A stretch of DNA of 64,000 nt from contig NC_014370.1 of the NCBI RefSeq assembly GCF_000144405.1, forward strand, positions 377,501-441,500, written 5' to 3'. The translations under genes and the position numbers were made by a program. A model generated the notes under the pieces. That model was not told the origin of the DNA. It did no database searches and was given only the letters and a program-made list of their open reading frames with translations. The DNA comes from Prevotella melaninogenica ATCC 25845. Lineage in GTDB: Bacteria > Bacteroidota > Bacteroidia > Bacteroidales > Bacteroidaceae. Every line of letters starts with the position of its first letter. Within the stretch, counting starts at the first letter, position 1. Below, in pieces: positions 17,811 through 26,844 of the stretch.

Positions 17811-19046
17811 ATGTATAATATAATAATGTATGTCATCCAGTTTGGTATCGCTGTGGGTAGTCTTTTCAATGAAAAGCTACGTAGGATGTGGCGAGGAGAA
17901 CAGGAGGCAGTGCGGATTTTACGTGAGAAGGTGGAGCCAGACGCTCAATATGTTTGGTTTCATGCTGCTTCATTGGGCGAGTTCGAACAAGGTCGCCCTT
18001 TGATAGAGCAGATACGAAAAGACTATCCGCAATATAAGATTCTGCTTACTTTCTTTTCTCCTTCAGGTTATGAGGTGAGAAAGAATTATGAGGGAGCAGA
18101 CATCATCACCTACCTTCCTATAGATACGGTGGGCAATGCACGCAGATTCCTACGTGCAGTTCGTCCTGTCATGGCGTTCTTTATCAAGTATGAATTCTGG
18201 TATAATTACCTGCATATCCTGCAGTATCGTGATATACCAGTCTATAGTGTGTCAAGCATTTTCCGTCCAGATCAAATCTTCTTTAAGTCGTATGGTCGTG
18301 GTTATGGTCGTGTTTTGAAGTGCTTTAGCCGTTTCTTTGTTCAGAATGAGGAGAGCAAGGAACTCCTGAATAAGATAGGAATCTCTGATGCTGTTATTGT
18401 GGGTGATACTCGCTTCGACCGTGTTTTGCAAATCAAGGAGGCAAGCAAGAGACTGCCATTGGTGGAGAAGTTCGTCAATAGGGATGCTGCTGATAGAAAG
18501 AAAGTCTTTGTGGCAGGATCATCATGGCAGCCTGATGAGGAAATCTTCCTTAAGTACTTTAATGAGCATAGGGACTGGAAACTTATTATTGCACCGCACG
18601 TTATCGGAGAAGATCATCTAAAGACTATCCTCTCACTGATAAAGGATAAGAAGGTAATACGCTACACACAGGCAACAGAAGAGAATGTTGCTGATGCAGA
18701 TGTATTGATTATCGACTGTTTTGGTTTGTTGTCATCGATTTATCATTATGGTGATGTCGCCTACGTCGGTGGTGGTTTCGGTGTAGGAATCCACAATGTT
18801 CTTGAGGCTGCTGTGTGGGATATGCCAGTTCTCTTTGGTCCTAATAACAAGCATTTTGCTGAAGCACAAGGACTCTTGCGTGATGGTGGTGGCTTTGAAG
18901 TTTTCGACTTTGAAAGTTTTAGTTTGTTGATGAATCACTTTGCTGAAGACGAAGAATATCGCTCTGCTTGTGGTTCTTTGGCAGGTACTTATGTCGAGAG
19001 TTTGGCTGGTGCTACAAATAAAGTTCTAAGCAACGTAAAGTTATGA
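17811..19046 (+). CDS. waaA: 3-deoxy-D-manno-octulosonic acid (Kdo) transferase
   Basis: A 411-residue GT30-type enzyme that adds Kdo to lipid A at the inner membrane. The N-terminal hydrophobic helix (about residues 3-20) anchors it; the motif FHAASLGEFEQGRP (about residues 44-57) contains the catalytic glutamate, and FFSPSGYEV, KYEFWYN and VGGGFGVGIHNVLE (sugar-nucleotide site) are all present. Length is normal. The stop codon overlaps the start of the next gene by 4 nt (ATGA), so the two are translationally coupled. It confirms a lipopolysaccharide-bearing Gram-negative cell. Confidence 0.95.
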   Translation: MYNIIMYVIQFGIAVGSLFNEKLRRMWRGEQEAVRILREKVEPDAQYVWFHAASLGEFEQGRPLIEQIRKDYPQYKILLTFFSPSGYEVRKNYEGADIITYLPIDTVGNARRFLRAVRPVMAFFIKYEFWYNYLHILQYRDIPVYSVSSIFRPDQIFFKSYGRGYGRVLKCFSRFFVQNEESKELLNKIGISDAVIVGDTRFDRVLQIKEASKRLPLVEKFVNRDAADRKKVFVAGSSWQPDEEIFLKYFNEHRDWKLIIAPHVIGEDHLKTILSLIKDKKVIRYTQATEENVADADVLIIDCFGLLSSIYHYGDVAYVGGGFGVGIHNVLEAAVWDMPVLFGPNNKHFAEAQGLLRDGGGFEVFDFESFSLLMNHFAEDEEYRSACGSLAGTYVESLAGATNKVLSNVKL

Positions 19047-19531
19047 AATATCAGATAACGTGTGATAACTGTGGAACACAGTTTATTGTTGAGGCTGAAG
19101 AAGGACAGACAATCGAGTGTACTTGTCCTCATTGTCATGGTGTCATGGAGGTTACATTACCTTTGGTGAGTGCTGGTCAGCAGTATGAACAACCTACAGG
19201 TTTTACCTCACAAGCGCAGCAGGTACAAGGAGAAACGCACAAGAAAGACAGCAATGCAATCCTTTGGGGCGTTGTTATCGGTCTACTTCTATTGGCTGGT
19301 GGTGTAGGTGCTTATTTCACTTTCGGCTCTTCTTCGCCAGAAACACCTGTGACTGATAGCATCCCTAATGATACGATTCCATATGAATCTCCTATTCAAG
19401 TAGAGCAAACTCCATCTGTTGATACTGTGGCAACAGCCCCAGCAGAGCCTGAGCAGAAGGAAGAAGAGCAAGTTGAAGAACAGCCAGAAGAAGGCGCAGA
19501 TACCATTGCTGTACCAGGACACGATGAGTAA
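19043..19531 (+). CDS. Zinc-ribbon membrane protein, hypothetical
   Basis: A 162-residue protein with an N-terminal zinc ribbon (Cys7, Cys10, Cys28, Cys31: CDNC and CPHC), a single transmembrane segment at about residues 73-93 (ILWGVVIGLLLLAGGVGAYF) and a Pro/Glu/Thr-rich acidic tail with PEQKEEEQVEEQPEEG. Such ribbons resemble the MJ0042/finger-type domain seen in small membrane proteins of Bacteroidetes. Function is unknown. It overlaps waaA by 4 nt and lies 40 nt before trpS. Confidence 0.85.
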   Translation: MKYQITCDNCGTQFIVEAEEGQTIECTCPHCHGVMEVTLPLVSAGQQYEQPTGFTSQAQQVQGETHKKDSNAILWGVVIGLLLLAGGVGAYFTFGSSSPETPVTDSIPNDTIPYESPIQVEQTPSVDTVATAPAEPEQKEEEQVEEQPEEGADTIAVPGHDE

Positions 19532-19571
19532 CTTCAACGATACACATAACGAATAAAACAGAAATATATAC

Positions 19572-20660
19572 ATGGGAAAGATTATTTTAACAGGTGACCG
19601 CCCTACAGGTAAACTTCACTTGGGTCACTACGTGGGTTCTCTCCGCCGTCGTGTGGAACTTCAGAACCTCGGAGACTACGATAAGATGTTTGTCTTTATG
19701 GCAGACGTACAGGCGTTGACAGATAATGCTGACAACCCAGAGAAGATTCGACAGAATATTATTGAGGTAGCTTTAGATTATCTCTCTGCTGGCTTGAGCC
19801 CAGAGAAATGTACACTCTACATACAGAGTCAGATTCCTGAAATAGCCGAACTGACCACTTTCTTGATGAATCTTGTCAGCGTAAGCCGTGTTCAGCGTAA
19901 CCCAACGGTGAAGACTGAGATTAAGATGCGCAACTTTGAAGCTAATATCCCAATGGGCTTCTTTGCTTATCCTGTTTCTCAGGCTGCTGATATTGCAGCT
20001 TTTAAGGCTACTACTGTCCCTGCAGGTGAGGACCAAGAGCCTATGTTGGAGTTGACACGTGAACTCGTACGTCGCTTCAATCAGATTTATGCACCAGTAC
20101 TCGTTGAGCCTGCTATTATGTTGCCAGAGAACGCTACGGCACGTCGTCTGCCTGGTACAGATGGCAAGGAGAAGATGAGTAAGAGTCTTGGTAACTGTAT
20201 CTATCTCTCTGACGACGCTGACACCGTATGGAAGAAGGTGAAGACAATGTACACTGACCCAACTCACCTGAATGTGTCTGACCCAGGTCATGTTGAGGGT
20301 AATGCTGTGTTTACTTACCTTGATGCCTTCTCAACAGATGAGGACTTCGCTGAGTTCTGGCCAGAGTTCCAGAACCTCGACGAACTGAAAGCTGCTTATA
20401 CAGCCGGTGGTATCGGTGATATGAAGTGTAAGAAGTTGCTCAATAGTGTCTTGAACAAGATGTTGGATCCAATCCGCACGCGCCGTCGTGAGTACGAACA
20501 GGATATTCCAGAGATTTATAACATCCTCAAAAAGGGTTCATTGGAAGCACGCGAAACTGCAGCCCAGACTATGGATGAGGTACGTGCAGCTATGCAGATT
20601 AACTATTTCGAAGATACCGACTTGATTCAGAGTCAGGCTGAGCGATTCAGACAGAAGTAA
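19572..20660 (+). CDS. trpS: Tryptophan--tRNA ligase
   Basis: A 362-residue class I synthetase that charges tRNA-Trp. The HIGH-type motif is [10 protein letters not shown] at about residues 13-22 and the KMSKS motif appears as [11 protein letters not shown] at about residue 198-208. Full length for the family. It is the last gene of the run and is followed by a strong terminator. The matching tRNA-Trp gene is at 35969. Confidence 0.97.
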   Translation: MGKIILTGDRPTGKLHLGHYVGSLRRRVELQNLGDYDKMFVFMADVQALTDNADNPEKIRQNIIEVALDYLSAGLSPEKCTLYIQSQIPEIAELTTFLMNLVSVSRVQRNPTVKTEIKMRNFEANIPMGFFAYPVSQAADIAAFKATTVPAGEDQEPMLELTRELVRRFNQIYAPVLVEPAIMLPENATARRLPGTDGKEKMSKSLGNCIYLSDDADTVWKKVKTMYTDPTHLNVSDPGHVEGNAVFTYLDAFSTDEDFAEFWPEFQNLDELKAAYTAGGIGDMKCKKLLNSVLNKMLDPIRTRRREYEQDIPEIYNILKKGSLEARETAAQTMDEVRAAMQINYFEDTDLIQSQAERFRQK

Positions 20661-20689
20661 GTCTTTAGCTCTGCTTTAAAGTCATATAG

Positions 20690-20734
20690 CAGTCTTATTC
20701 TATCTTTTTATAGAAGGAATAAGACTGTTTTTTT
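20690..20734 (+). terminator. Rho-independent terminator after trpS
   Basis: CAGTCTTATTC pairs with GAATAAGACTG, followed by TTTTTTT. Confidence 0.92.
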
Positions 20735-20792
20735 GTCTAATAGTCCTGCAGTTAGTACTTTTGATTAAGTTTTCTTACCTGTTCTAACGTAT

Positions 20793-20858
20793 GTGCGGAT
20801 GCCCCGCACGTATGGTGCGGACGCCTAACACCATTGGTGCGGAGGCTTAGCACGCTAC
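20793..20858 (+). repeat. 22-nt-unit palindromic repeat, family 2, copy 1
   Basis: Three tandem 22-nt units, each starting GTGCGGA. CCGCACGTATGGTGCGG and CACCATTGGTG are self-complementary, so each unit can form its own hairpin. If the phase is shifted to the ATGCC/ACGCC pentamer, the units line up with family 1 units. A lone related unit (GTGCGCAGGCGTAGCGGGC) lies at about 20995. Confidence 0.8.
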
Positions 20859-20923
20859 AAGAAGTCCTAATTCTTCGAACGATTTATTGGTCGGAAAGAA
20901 CCATAATACTAACAGTAAACCAT

Positions 20924-21133
20924 GCTTTAACCCAAATCGGTCATTAGAGCCTAAGCATATTTTGTTTTATTATCGAGCAGATTGTTTGGCTTTGGTGCGC
21001 AGGCGTAGCGGGCTACGTCAAGCTACAAAGACAGACAAAATGCCGATAAGAAAATAAAAGATGTTAGGAAACAATACCATACCATAGTAATAATGTACAT
21101 ATTGTGGTCTAATGACCGATTTGGGTTTAAAGC
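20924..21133. repeat. Large imperfect foldback
   Basis: GCTTTAACCCAAATCGGTCA (20924) has its reverse complement ending at 21133 with one extra base. Inside, TTTGTTTTATTATCG (20961) pairs with CGATAAGAAAATAAAA (21044), and GTTTGGCTTTG (20984) with CAAAGACAGAC (21026). The tip has CGTAGCGGGCTACG. The right arm carries about 40 extra bases. It could be a relic of a miniature inverted-repeat element or a structured RNA. Confidence 0.65.
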
Positions 21134-21259
21134 CTCAGTTATTATTTATATTGAGTGGAGGAGAGTAGATGAAGAATCCCTTTTCGTCTGATAGTCAGTA
21201 GAGTTTACACTCGCCTTGATTAAAATTAATGATTATTTAGAAAATATTTCTTAGCATAA

Positions 21260-21291
21260 TTTGTGTCAAATAAAAAAAGTCCCTACATTTG
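21260..21291 (+). promoter_or_regulatory. Bacteroidetes-type promoter for the fucosidase PUL
   Basis: TTTG (21260-21263), 20 nt, then TACATTTG (21284-21291). Transcription from here would give a leader of about 200 nt ahead of the susC start codon. Confidence 0.8.
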
Positions 21292-21501
21292 CCTATATCA
21301 ACCTAAACAATATATAACATCGGCAAATGGCGTTCTGCGGAAAGGGGAATGATACCTCCTCTCGTAATAAGCCATTAATATCGTGAACATAAATAGAATA
21401 TCATATTAATAATTTTATATCCTTTCGTACTACTGTAGACATGACGCTCTTTGTCAACAGTTTTGCGGAGGAACTAAACAATCTTTACTATTAAAAGTTA
21501 G

Positions 21502-24500
21502 ATGCGCATGATTTTACACATCAAGCCAATCGGTTTTACGTTATGCATGGGTGTATCTTTCTTGATGTCAACGCAAGGATTTGCAGTGTCAAAGCTGCCT
21601 GTTCAAAGCGTACAGCAATCAGGGAAATGCACGGGTATTATTCTTGACGAACAAGGAGAGCCTATCATTGGTGCCACTGTTCAAGTGAAAGGTACAAGTA
21701 ATGGAGCTGTTACTGATTTAGACGGTCGCTTCTCTTTATCAAACATTCCTCCTGGTAGTATTATTGTTATTAGCTACATTGGTATGGACACTAAGGAGGT
21801 AAAATGGGATGGTCAGGAAATTAAAGTGACGTTAAAGGAGGAACAGCATGCTCTCAACGAACTTATCGTGACAGGTTATGGTGGTCAACAGAAGCGTGCT
21901 ACGTTGACAACAGCTATCTCTAAGATGGATAATAAGGTGTTAGATGCGGCAGCTTTCTCAAATGTCGGTAGTGCATTGCAGGGTAGTGTGACAGGTCTTC
22001 AGGTTGTCAATAGCTCTGGTCAGCCAGGTACTGCGCCTTCTATCACCTTGCGTGGTGGTGCTTCTATCACAGGAAGTGCTCCTGCATTGATTATCGTTGA
22101 TGGTGTTGAGCGTACTTTGTCAGAGATTAACCCATCTGATATCGAGTCAATTGAAGTATTGAAGGATGCGGCGTCAACTGCAATTTATGGCGCGAGAGCA
22201 AACGGTGGTGTAATCCTTGTTACAACAAAGCGTGCTCAAGCAGGAACTTCCAGCATTAATTATCGTTTGAAAGTGGGTGCCAACTTCAAGCGTGATGACT
22301 ATAAGTTCATGAATGCCCGTAACTATCTTTACTATAACCGAATGGGTTTCAAGCGTTATGCTGATGCTATGGAAGGACACGGAAGGGCTGCTAATGTCGA
22401 TGCACAGAATGGTTATTCTGGTCGTGGATATACTGATTATACTCCACGTACGGATGTTATGTATTACGATGCAACCAATCCTGAGCACCAAAGACTGCTA
22501 ACTGAAGAAGGATGGGAGGTTATGGACGACCCTTACTATGGTGCAACAAATGGTGCAAAGCTTATCTTTAAGGATTATGGAGGTCTTTTAGAAGATGCAA
22601 TCTACCATAATCAAACCCTTACACAAGACCATTATCTGAGCTTTAGTGGTGCTAATAACATGGGTTCTTTTGTAGCTTCATTAGGTTACTATAATGAGAA
22701 TGGTGTTGTACGTAATACTTCTTTCCGTCGTTTCACTGGTAGCGTGAAGGGTGATTATCAAATCAAGCCTTGGCTGAAGGTGCGTGCTGGTGCACAATAC
22801 ACCTGGTTTACAAAGCCAGATAGTTATTTTGGCTCATGGAGTTCTTTGTTCTATCGTACCCGTTCACAGCGTCCTACATGGAATCCTTACCTTGCTGATG
22901 GTTCTCCAGCACCAGGTTGGAGTAGCTCAGATGGTAACTATATGTATTGGAATGATAAACTCACGATGGAGAATGGTTCACGTTCAGAAACCTTCAACAT
23001 AGGTTTTGACTTGACATTAATACCTAAGCATCTGAAGATGTCAGCCAATGGATCTATTTATCATGTGCTGAATCAGAATGAAAGCTTCAATAAAGCTTAT
23101 TACACACAGAGCAATCCTAATAGCATCAATACGACACGTCGTGCATATGCTTATATGATGAAGGATACACAGATACAGCTTAATACGATATTGAATTACT
23201 TCGATACGTTTGCTGAGCATCATAATGTTGACTTTATGTTGGGTGCGGAGTATTATGATTATAACTACTTCTGGATGAATGCCTCTACAAAGAATTCACC
23301 TACAGATGATATCCCTACACTCAATGCTGGTGCTGATAAGGATAGCAATCCAAAGTCTGAGAAGTCTGGTAATCGTATCGAGTCTCTCTTCGGACGTTTC
23401 AACTATGATTACAAACAAAAGTATTTGCTTAGCTTTACCTTCCGTTATGATGGTAACTCTAAGCTAAAAGATAACCGTTGGGGTTTCTTCCCTGGTATCT
23501 CTTTGGGTTGGAACATGATGGAAGAAGACTTCTGGAAGGAGTCTAAGTTGTCGAATTTTATTAGCAATATCAAACCTCGTATTAGTTATGGTAGCAATGG
23601 TAATGTGAGCGGTATTGGTGATTTCTATATCTATGGAATCTATGACCAACTTACAAACTATCATGGTAACACTGCTTTCTATGATCGTTCGCTTGTGAAT
23701 ACAGCCTTAAAGTGGGAGCAGAGTCATACGTTTGAGGCTGGTCTTGACCTCGGTTTCTTTAAGAATCGTCTATCATTGATTCTCGATTACTACGTTCGTA
23801 ATACGAGTAATCTGCTTCAGAGCGTGAGTCTTCCATCCTACTTAGGTTTCTCTTCTATCCAAACAAACTTGGGTAAGTTGCGTAATCAAGGATTTGAAAT
23901 GGAGGTGCGTGCTACTCCTATTCACCTGAAGAACAGCTTCCGTTGGGACCTCTCTTTCAACCTCTCAACTGTAAAGAATACGATTATTCAGCTTCCTAAG
24001 AGCGACCGTCCATTCAATCAACTTCAAGGAGTAGAGGTTGCTGCGGGCAAAGTTGGCGCTGATGGTAAGACTCCAACTAAGTGGATTGGTGGTTATCGTG
24101 AGGGTGGAACACTCGGAGAACTCTATGGTTACAGCCAAGATCACATCTTTAGAGATTGGGATGATGTAAAGGCAAATGCTAACAAACGTATTGATAACAT
24201 AGCAAAGTTGTACGGTCCTGGCCTTGCTGATGAAGTAAACCCACAGACTGGAGTGCTTTATAAGAACTCAACAGGCTGGAAGGCTATTGAGCCTGGTGAT
24301 GTTTGTTGGGAGGATATCAATGAAGATGGTATCATCAACTCACTCGACCGTAAGGTGTTGGGTAACTCAAGACCAACGGTAACAGGAGGTTGGACGAGTA
24401 CGTTAAGTTATAAGAACCTCTCATTATTTGCTCGTTTCGATTACGCTTTGGGTCATACAATCTACAATGACCTCAAGGCTCGCTCTATGGGACAATATCA

Positions 24501-24864
24501 AGGCCAGTTCAATCTTATAGAGAATGTACAAGATATGTGGACTGAAACCAATCCAGGTGCCAGCTATCCAGCATTCAGTTATGCCGACCAGTTGAATAAG
24601 CAGAACATCTGGCGTGAAGGCTCTAAGTTCTTTGAGAAGGCTGGTTACATGGCTTTGCGTGAGATAACATTGAGTTATACCTTACCAAGAACATGGATTA
24701 AGGCAATGAAGATGGCGAATGCCAATGTTTATGTGACAGGACAGAACCTCTTCTATCTTACCCCTTATGACGGAGCTTCTCCTGAAGCAATCTTGGACGG
24801 ATATGACTACGGTCGTTACCCAACTCCTCGCACACTTATCTTTGGATTAAACGTTACATTTTAA
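21502..24864 (+). CDS. SusC/RagA-type TonB-dependent transporter
   Basis: A 1120-residue outer-membrane transporter that imports oligosaccharides captured by its SusD partner. It has an N-terminal signal sequence (MRMILHIKPIGFTLCMGVSF to QGFAVS), a carboxypeptidase-D-regulatory-like domain (about residues 42-120, with GEPIIGATVQVKG), a plug domain with LRGGASITGS and SIEVLKDAASTAIYGARANG, and a C-terminal barrel ending LIFGLNVTF. It is followed after 19 nt by susD and then by a GH95 enzyme, so the likely cargo is a fucose-containing glycan. That substrate is inferred from the neighbour. Confidence 0.95.
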   Translation: MRMILHIKPIGFTLCMGVSFLMSTQGFAVSKLPVQSVQQSGKCTGIILDEQGEPIIGATVQVKGTSNGAVTDLDGRFSLSNIPPGSIIVISYIGMDTKEVKWDGQEIKVTLKEEQHALNELIVTGYGGQQKRATLTTAISKMDNKVLDAAAFSNVGSALQGSVTGLQVVNSSGQPGTAPSITLRGGASITGSAPALIIVDGVERTLSEINPSDIESIEVLKDAASTAIYGARANGGVILVTTKRAQAGTSSINYRLKVGANFKRDDYKFMNARNYLYYNRMGFKRYADAMEGHGRAANVDAQNGYSGRGYTDYTPRTDVMYYDATNPEHQRLLTEEGWEVMDDPYYGATNGAKLIFKDYGGLLEDAIYHNQTLTQDHYLSFSGANNMGSFVASLGYYNENGVVRNTSFRRFTGSVKGDYQIKPWLKVRAGAQYTWFTKPDSYFGSWSSLFYRTRSQRPTWNPYLADGSPAPGWSSSDGNYMYWNDKLTMENGSRSETFNIGFDLTLIPKHLKMSANGSIYHVLNQNESFNKAYYTQSNPNSINTTRRAYAYMMKDTQIQLNTILNYFDTFAEHHNVDFMLGAEYYDYNYFWMNASTKNSPTDDIPTLNAGADKDSNPKSEKSGNRIESLFGRFNYDYKQKYLLSFTFRYDGNSKLKDNRWGFFPGISLGWNMMEEDFWKESKLSNFISNIKPRISYGSNGNVSGIGDFYIYGIYDQLTNYHGNTAFYDRSLVNTALKWEQSHTFEAGLDLGFFKNRLSLILDYYVRNTSNLLQSVSLPSYLGFSSIQTNLGKLRNQGFEMEVRATPIHLKNSFRWDLSFNLSTVKNTIIQLPKSDRPFNQLQGVEVAAGKVGADGKTPTKWIGGYREGGTLGELYGYSQDHIFRDWDDVKANANKRIDNIAKLYGPGLADEVNPQTGVLYKNSTGWKAIEPGDVCWEDINEDGIINSLDRKVLGNSRPTVTGGWTSTLSYKNLSLFARFDYALGHTIYNDLKARSMGQYQGQFNLIENVQDMWTETNPGASYPAFSYADQLNKQNIWREGSKFFEKAGYMALREITLSYTLPRTWIKAMKMANANVYVTGQNLFYLTPYDGASPEAILDGYDYGRYPTPRTLIFGLNVTF

Positions 24865-24883
24865 TTAAGCAATGTTACTTACA

Positions 24884-26473
24884 ATGAAAAAGTTACTATC
24901 CTATATAACAGCTGCAGCTCTCAGCCTTTCGCTGACAGGCTGTATGGACATTGAGCCAGTTAGTACTATTACCGATGCAAACTACTGGAAGAATCCAGAT
25001 CAAGTACAAGCTTTCAATCAAGGACTGAGTTCTTGGATGCGAAGCTATGCTGATAAGTATATCGTCTGGGGTGAGATGCGAAGTAATATTTATAGTGGAA
25101 CCGCTTTTAGTGGTGAGGCTCCACAGGGTTATGACCGTCTATGGAATAACACACTTGAGAAGAGTAGTGCGGTAGTAGGCAACTATGGAGGTCTTTATAC
25201 TGGTATCAACCAAATTAATTTGATGATAGATAAGGTGAATGAAGCCGGCTATCTGACAGATGCGGAGAAGACTAACTACCTTGCCGGTGCTTATGGTATG
25301 CGTGCTTTCTTGTATTTTCAGTTGCTCCGTACCTATGGTGATGTTATTGTTTATCTACAGCACACGGAGGGCAAGACTATTGACTTAGGTAAGGTTGCCC
25401 GTAAGCAGGATGCAGCTGCTGACGTAATGAAGCAGATTAAGGCAGATATCTCGGCTTCAGAAACCGCTTATAACAATAACTATAAGTTCACCAACGGTCG
25501 TACTTATTGGTCACTTGCTGCAACCAAGATGCTTAAAGGTGAGGTATATCTGTGGAGTGGAAAGCAGATGGGTGGTGGTGCTGCAGATTATCAGACCGCC
25601 CTTGCTGCTTATCAAGAGGTTCAGAATAATGCGGATGTGAGTCTGCTTGATAATTTTGAAGATGTCTTTGCATATGATAACAAGGAGAATAAAGAGATTA
25701 TCTATGCACTCCATAATCGTGAGAACGAAACTTCTTTATGGGGAGGTCTTTATACCTCACTCGTAATGAACAAGCAGAATGTAGGTGCTTATCGTCTGCA
25801 TAACGATGCTGGACAGGCAATTCAGTTCAGTGAGTCTCATAATTTGAACCTGCGTTTAGGTAGTGGTGTAATGCGTTTCCCACTGGATAAACGTTTGTGG
25901 ACTAAGCTCTATACAAATGATAATGATAAACGTAAGAAAGCTTCTTTGGCGGATGTTTATCAGGCTTCTGATGGTTCATACGTTGGTAATATCTGTAATA
26001 AGTTCCATGGAACATTGATTGCTGGTAGTTCTGCCACATCATGGTATGACGATCAACCGATTTATCGTTATGCAGAGTGTTTGCTTGGTGTTGCTGAGGC
26101 TAAGGCTTTCTTAGGTCAGGACCCATCAACAGAAATCAATCAAGTTCGTCGTCGTGCATACGGTGCAACCTACTTCAATGCTCATACAGAGGTGCAATAT
26201 CCAAATGATGTAAGTACTGGAGGAAGTACCGCACTGACCAACTTCTATACCGATAACCCATTTGTTGGTGGTGATGAGGATCCAATAGAAGCTATCCTTA
26301 AAGAGCGTATGCGCGAGTTCATGTTTGAAGGAAAGCGTTGGCATGATATTCGTTTGGTTGATAAGGCTACAAAGTATTCAACTGCAAGTGCCGACCGCTT
26401 GTTGTGGCCTATTGATGAAACAACGAAGTCAACCAATGCAGAGCTGAAACAGACTCCAGGCTACGGAGATTAA
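24884..26473 (+). CDS. SusD/RagB-type glycan-binding lipoprotein
   Basis: A 529-residue surface lipoprotein. The ATG at 24884 (MKKLLSYITAAALSLSLTGC) places the lipobox cysteine at residue 20; an in-frame ATG at 24872 would add four residues. The helical SusD fold is recognisable from YWKNPDQVQAFNQGL near the N-terminus, YGMRAFLYFQLLRTYGDV, and the conserved closing region ILKERMREFMFEGKRWHDIRL. It caps the SusC transporter just upstream and binds glycan. Confidence 0.95.
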   Translation: MKKLLSYITAAALSLSLTGCMDIEPVSTITDANYWKNPDQVQAFNQGLSSWMRSYADKYIVWGEMRSNIYSGTAFSGEAPQGYDRLWNNTLEKSSAVVGNYGGLYTGINQINLMIDKVNEAGYLTDAEKTNYLAGAYGMRAFLYFQLLRTYGDVIVYLQHTEGKTIDLGKVARKQDAAADVMKQIKADISASETAYNNNYKFTNGRTYWSLAATKMLKGEVYLWSGKQMGGGAADYQTALAAYQEVQNNADVSLLDNFEDVFAYDNKENKEIIYALHNRENETSLWGGLYTSLVMNKQNVGAYRLHNDAGQAIQFSESHNLNLRLGSGVMRFPLDKRLWTKLYTNDNDKRKKASLADVYQASDGSYVGNICNKFHGTLIAGSSATSWYDDQPIYRYAECLLGVAEAKAFLGQDPSTEINQVRRRAYGATYFNAHTEVQYPNDVSTGGSTALTNFYTDNPFVGGDEDPIEAILKERMREFMFEGKRWHDIRLVDKATKYSTASADRLLWPIDETTKSTNAELKQTPGYGD

Positions 26474-26502
26474 TTCAAAAGACCATTAAGTTTTATTTTA
26501 TA

Positions 26503-26546
26503 GGGGAAAGTACGGGAGAGTGTTCTCGTCTTTCCCCCTTTCTTTT
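26503..26546 (+). terminator. Rho-independent terminator after susD
   Basis: GGGGAAAG (26503) pairs with CTTTCCCC (26530-26537), with further pairing inside and CTTTCTTTT after. It separates the susCD transcript from the GH95 gene. Confidence 0.8.
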
Positions 26547-26669
26547 GCATATAATTAGCACAACGCTCTATCTTCGATTTGTACAATGTGATATTTATCT
26601 CTCATACAAGTTATGTGTTTGTGCCTTACTATCCGTTATAATGACTCTTATATGTCATCTTTAAGAGAC

Positions 26670-26725
26670 GTGCTGACGCTTAGCACATGTGGTGCTCATG
26701 CTTAACACCAATCGTGTTGAGGGTT
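26670..26725 (+). repeat. 22-nt-unit palindromic repeat, family 2, copy 2
   Basis: Two full units starting GTGCTGACGC (26670) and GTGCTCATGC (26692), then a partial GTGTTGAGGGTT. TTAGCACATGTGGTGC and AACACCAATCGTGTT are near-palindromes. It lies in the 371-base gap between susD and the GH95 gene, upstream of the GH95 promoter; nothing else was seen in that gap. Confidence 0.75.
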
Positions 26726-26760
26726 AAATAGCCTTCAATATATCAAAAACAACGCATTTA

Positions 26761-26792
26761 TTTGGAGTTGACAAAAATAACCGATAACTTTA
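26761..26792 (+). promoter_or_regulatory. Probable promoter for the GH95 gene
   Basis: TTTG (26761-26764), 20 nt, then TAACTTTA, which differs from the -7 consensus only in the last base. It lies 52 nt before the start codon. Confidence 0.6.
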
Positions 26793-26844
26793 CATTCTTA
26801 TTTAGTAAGACTTACGTTTTTTCATTTATGCCCAATCTTTACCA

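Larger units (their letters stand above)
20735..21501. other. Repeat-rich region and long leader before susC
   Basis: No credible gene is present. In order it holds a family 2 repeat (20793-20858), a foldback of about 210 bases (20924-21133), the susC promoter (21260-21291) and a leader of about 200 nt. The leader contains ATGGC at about 21329 that can pair with GCCAT at about 21370, enclosing a purine-rich/pyrimidine-rich stem. Confidence 0.6.
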
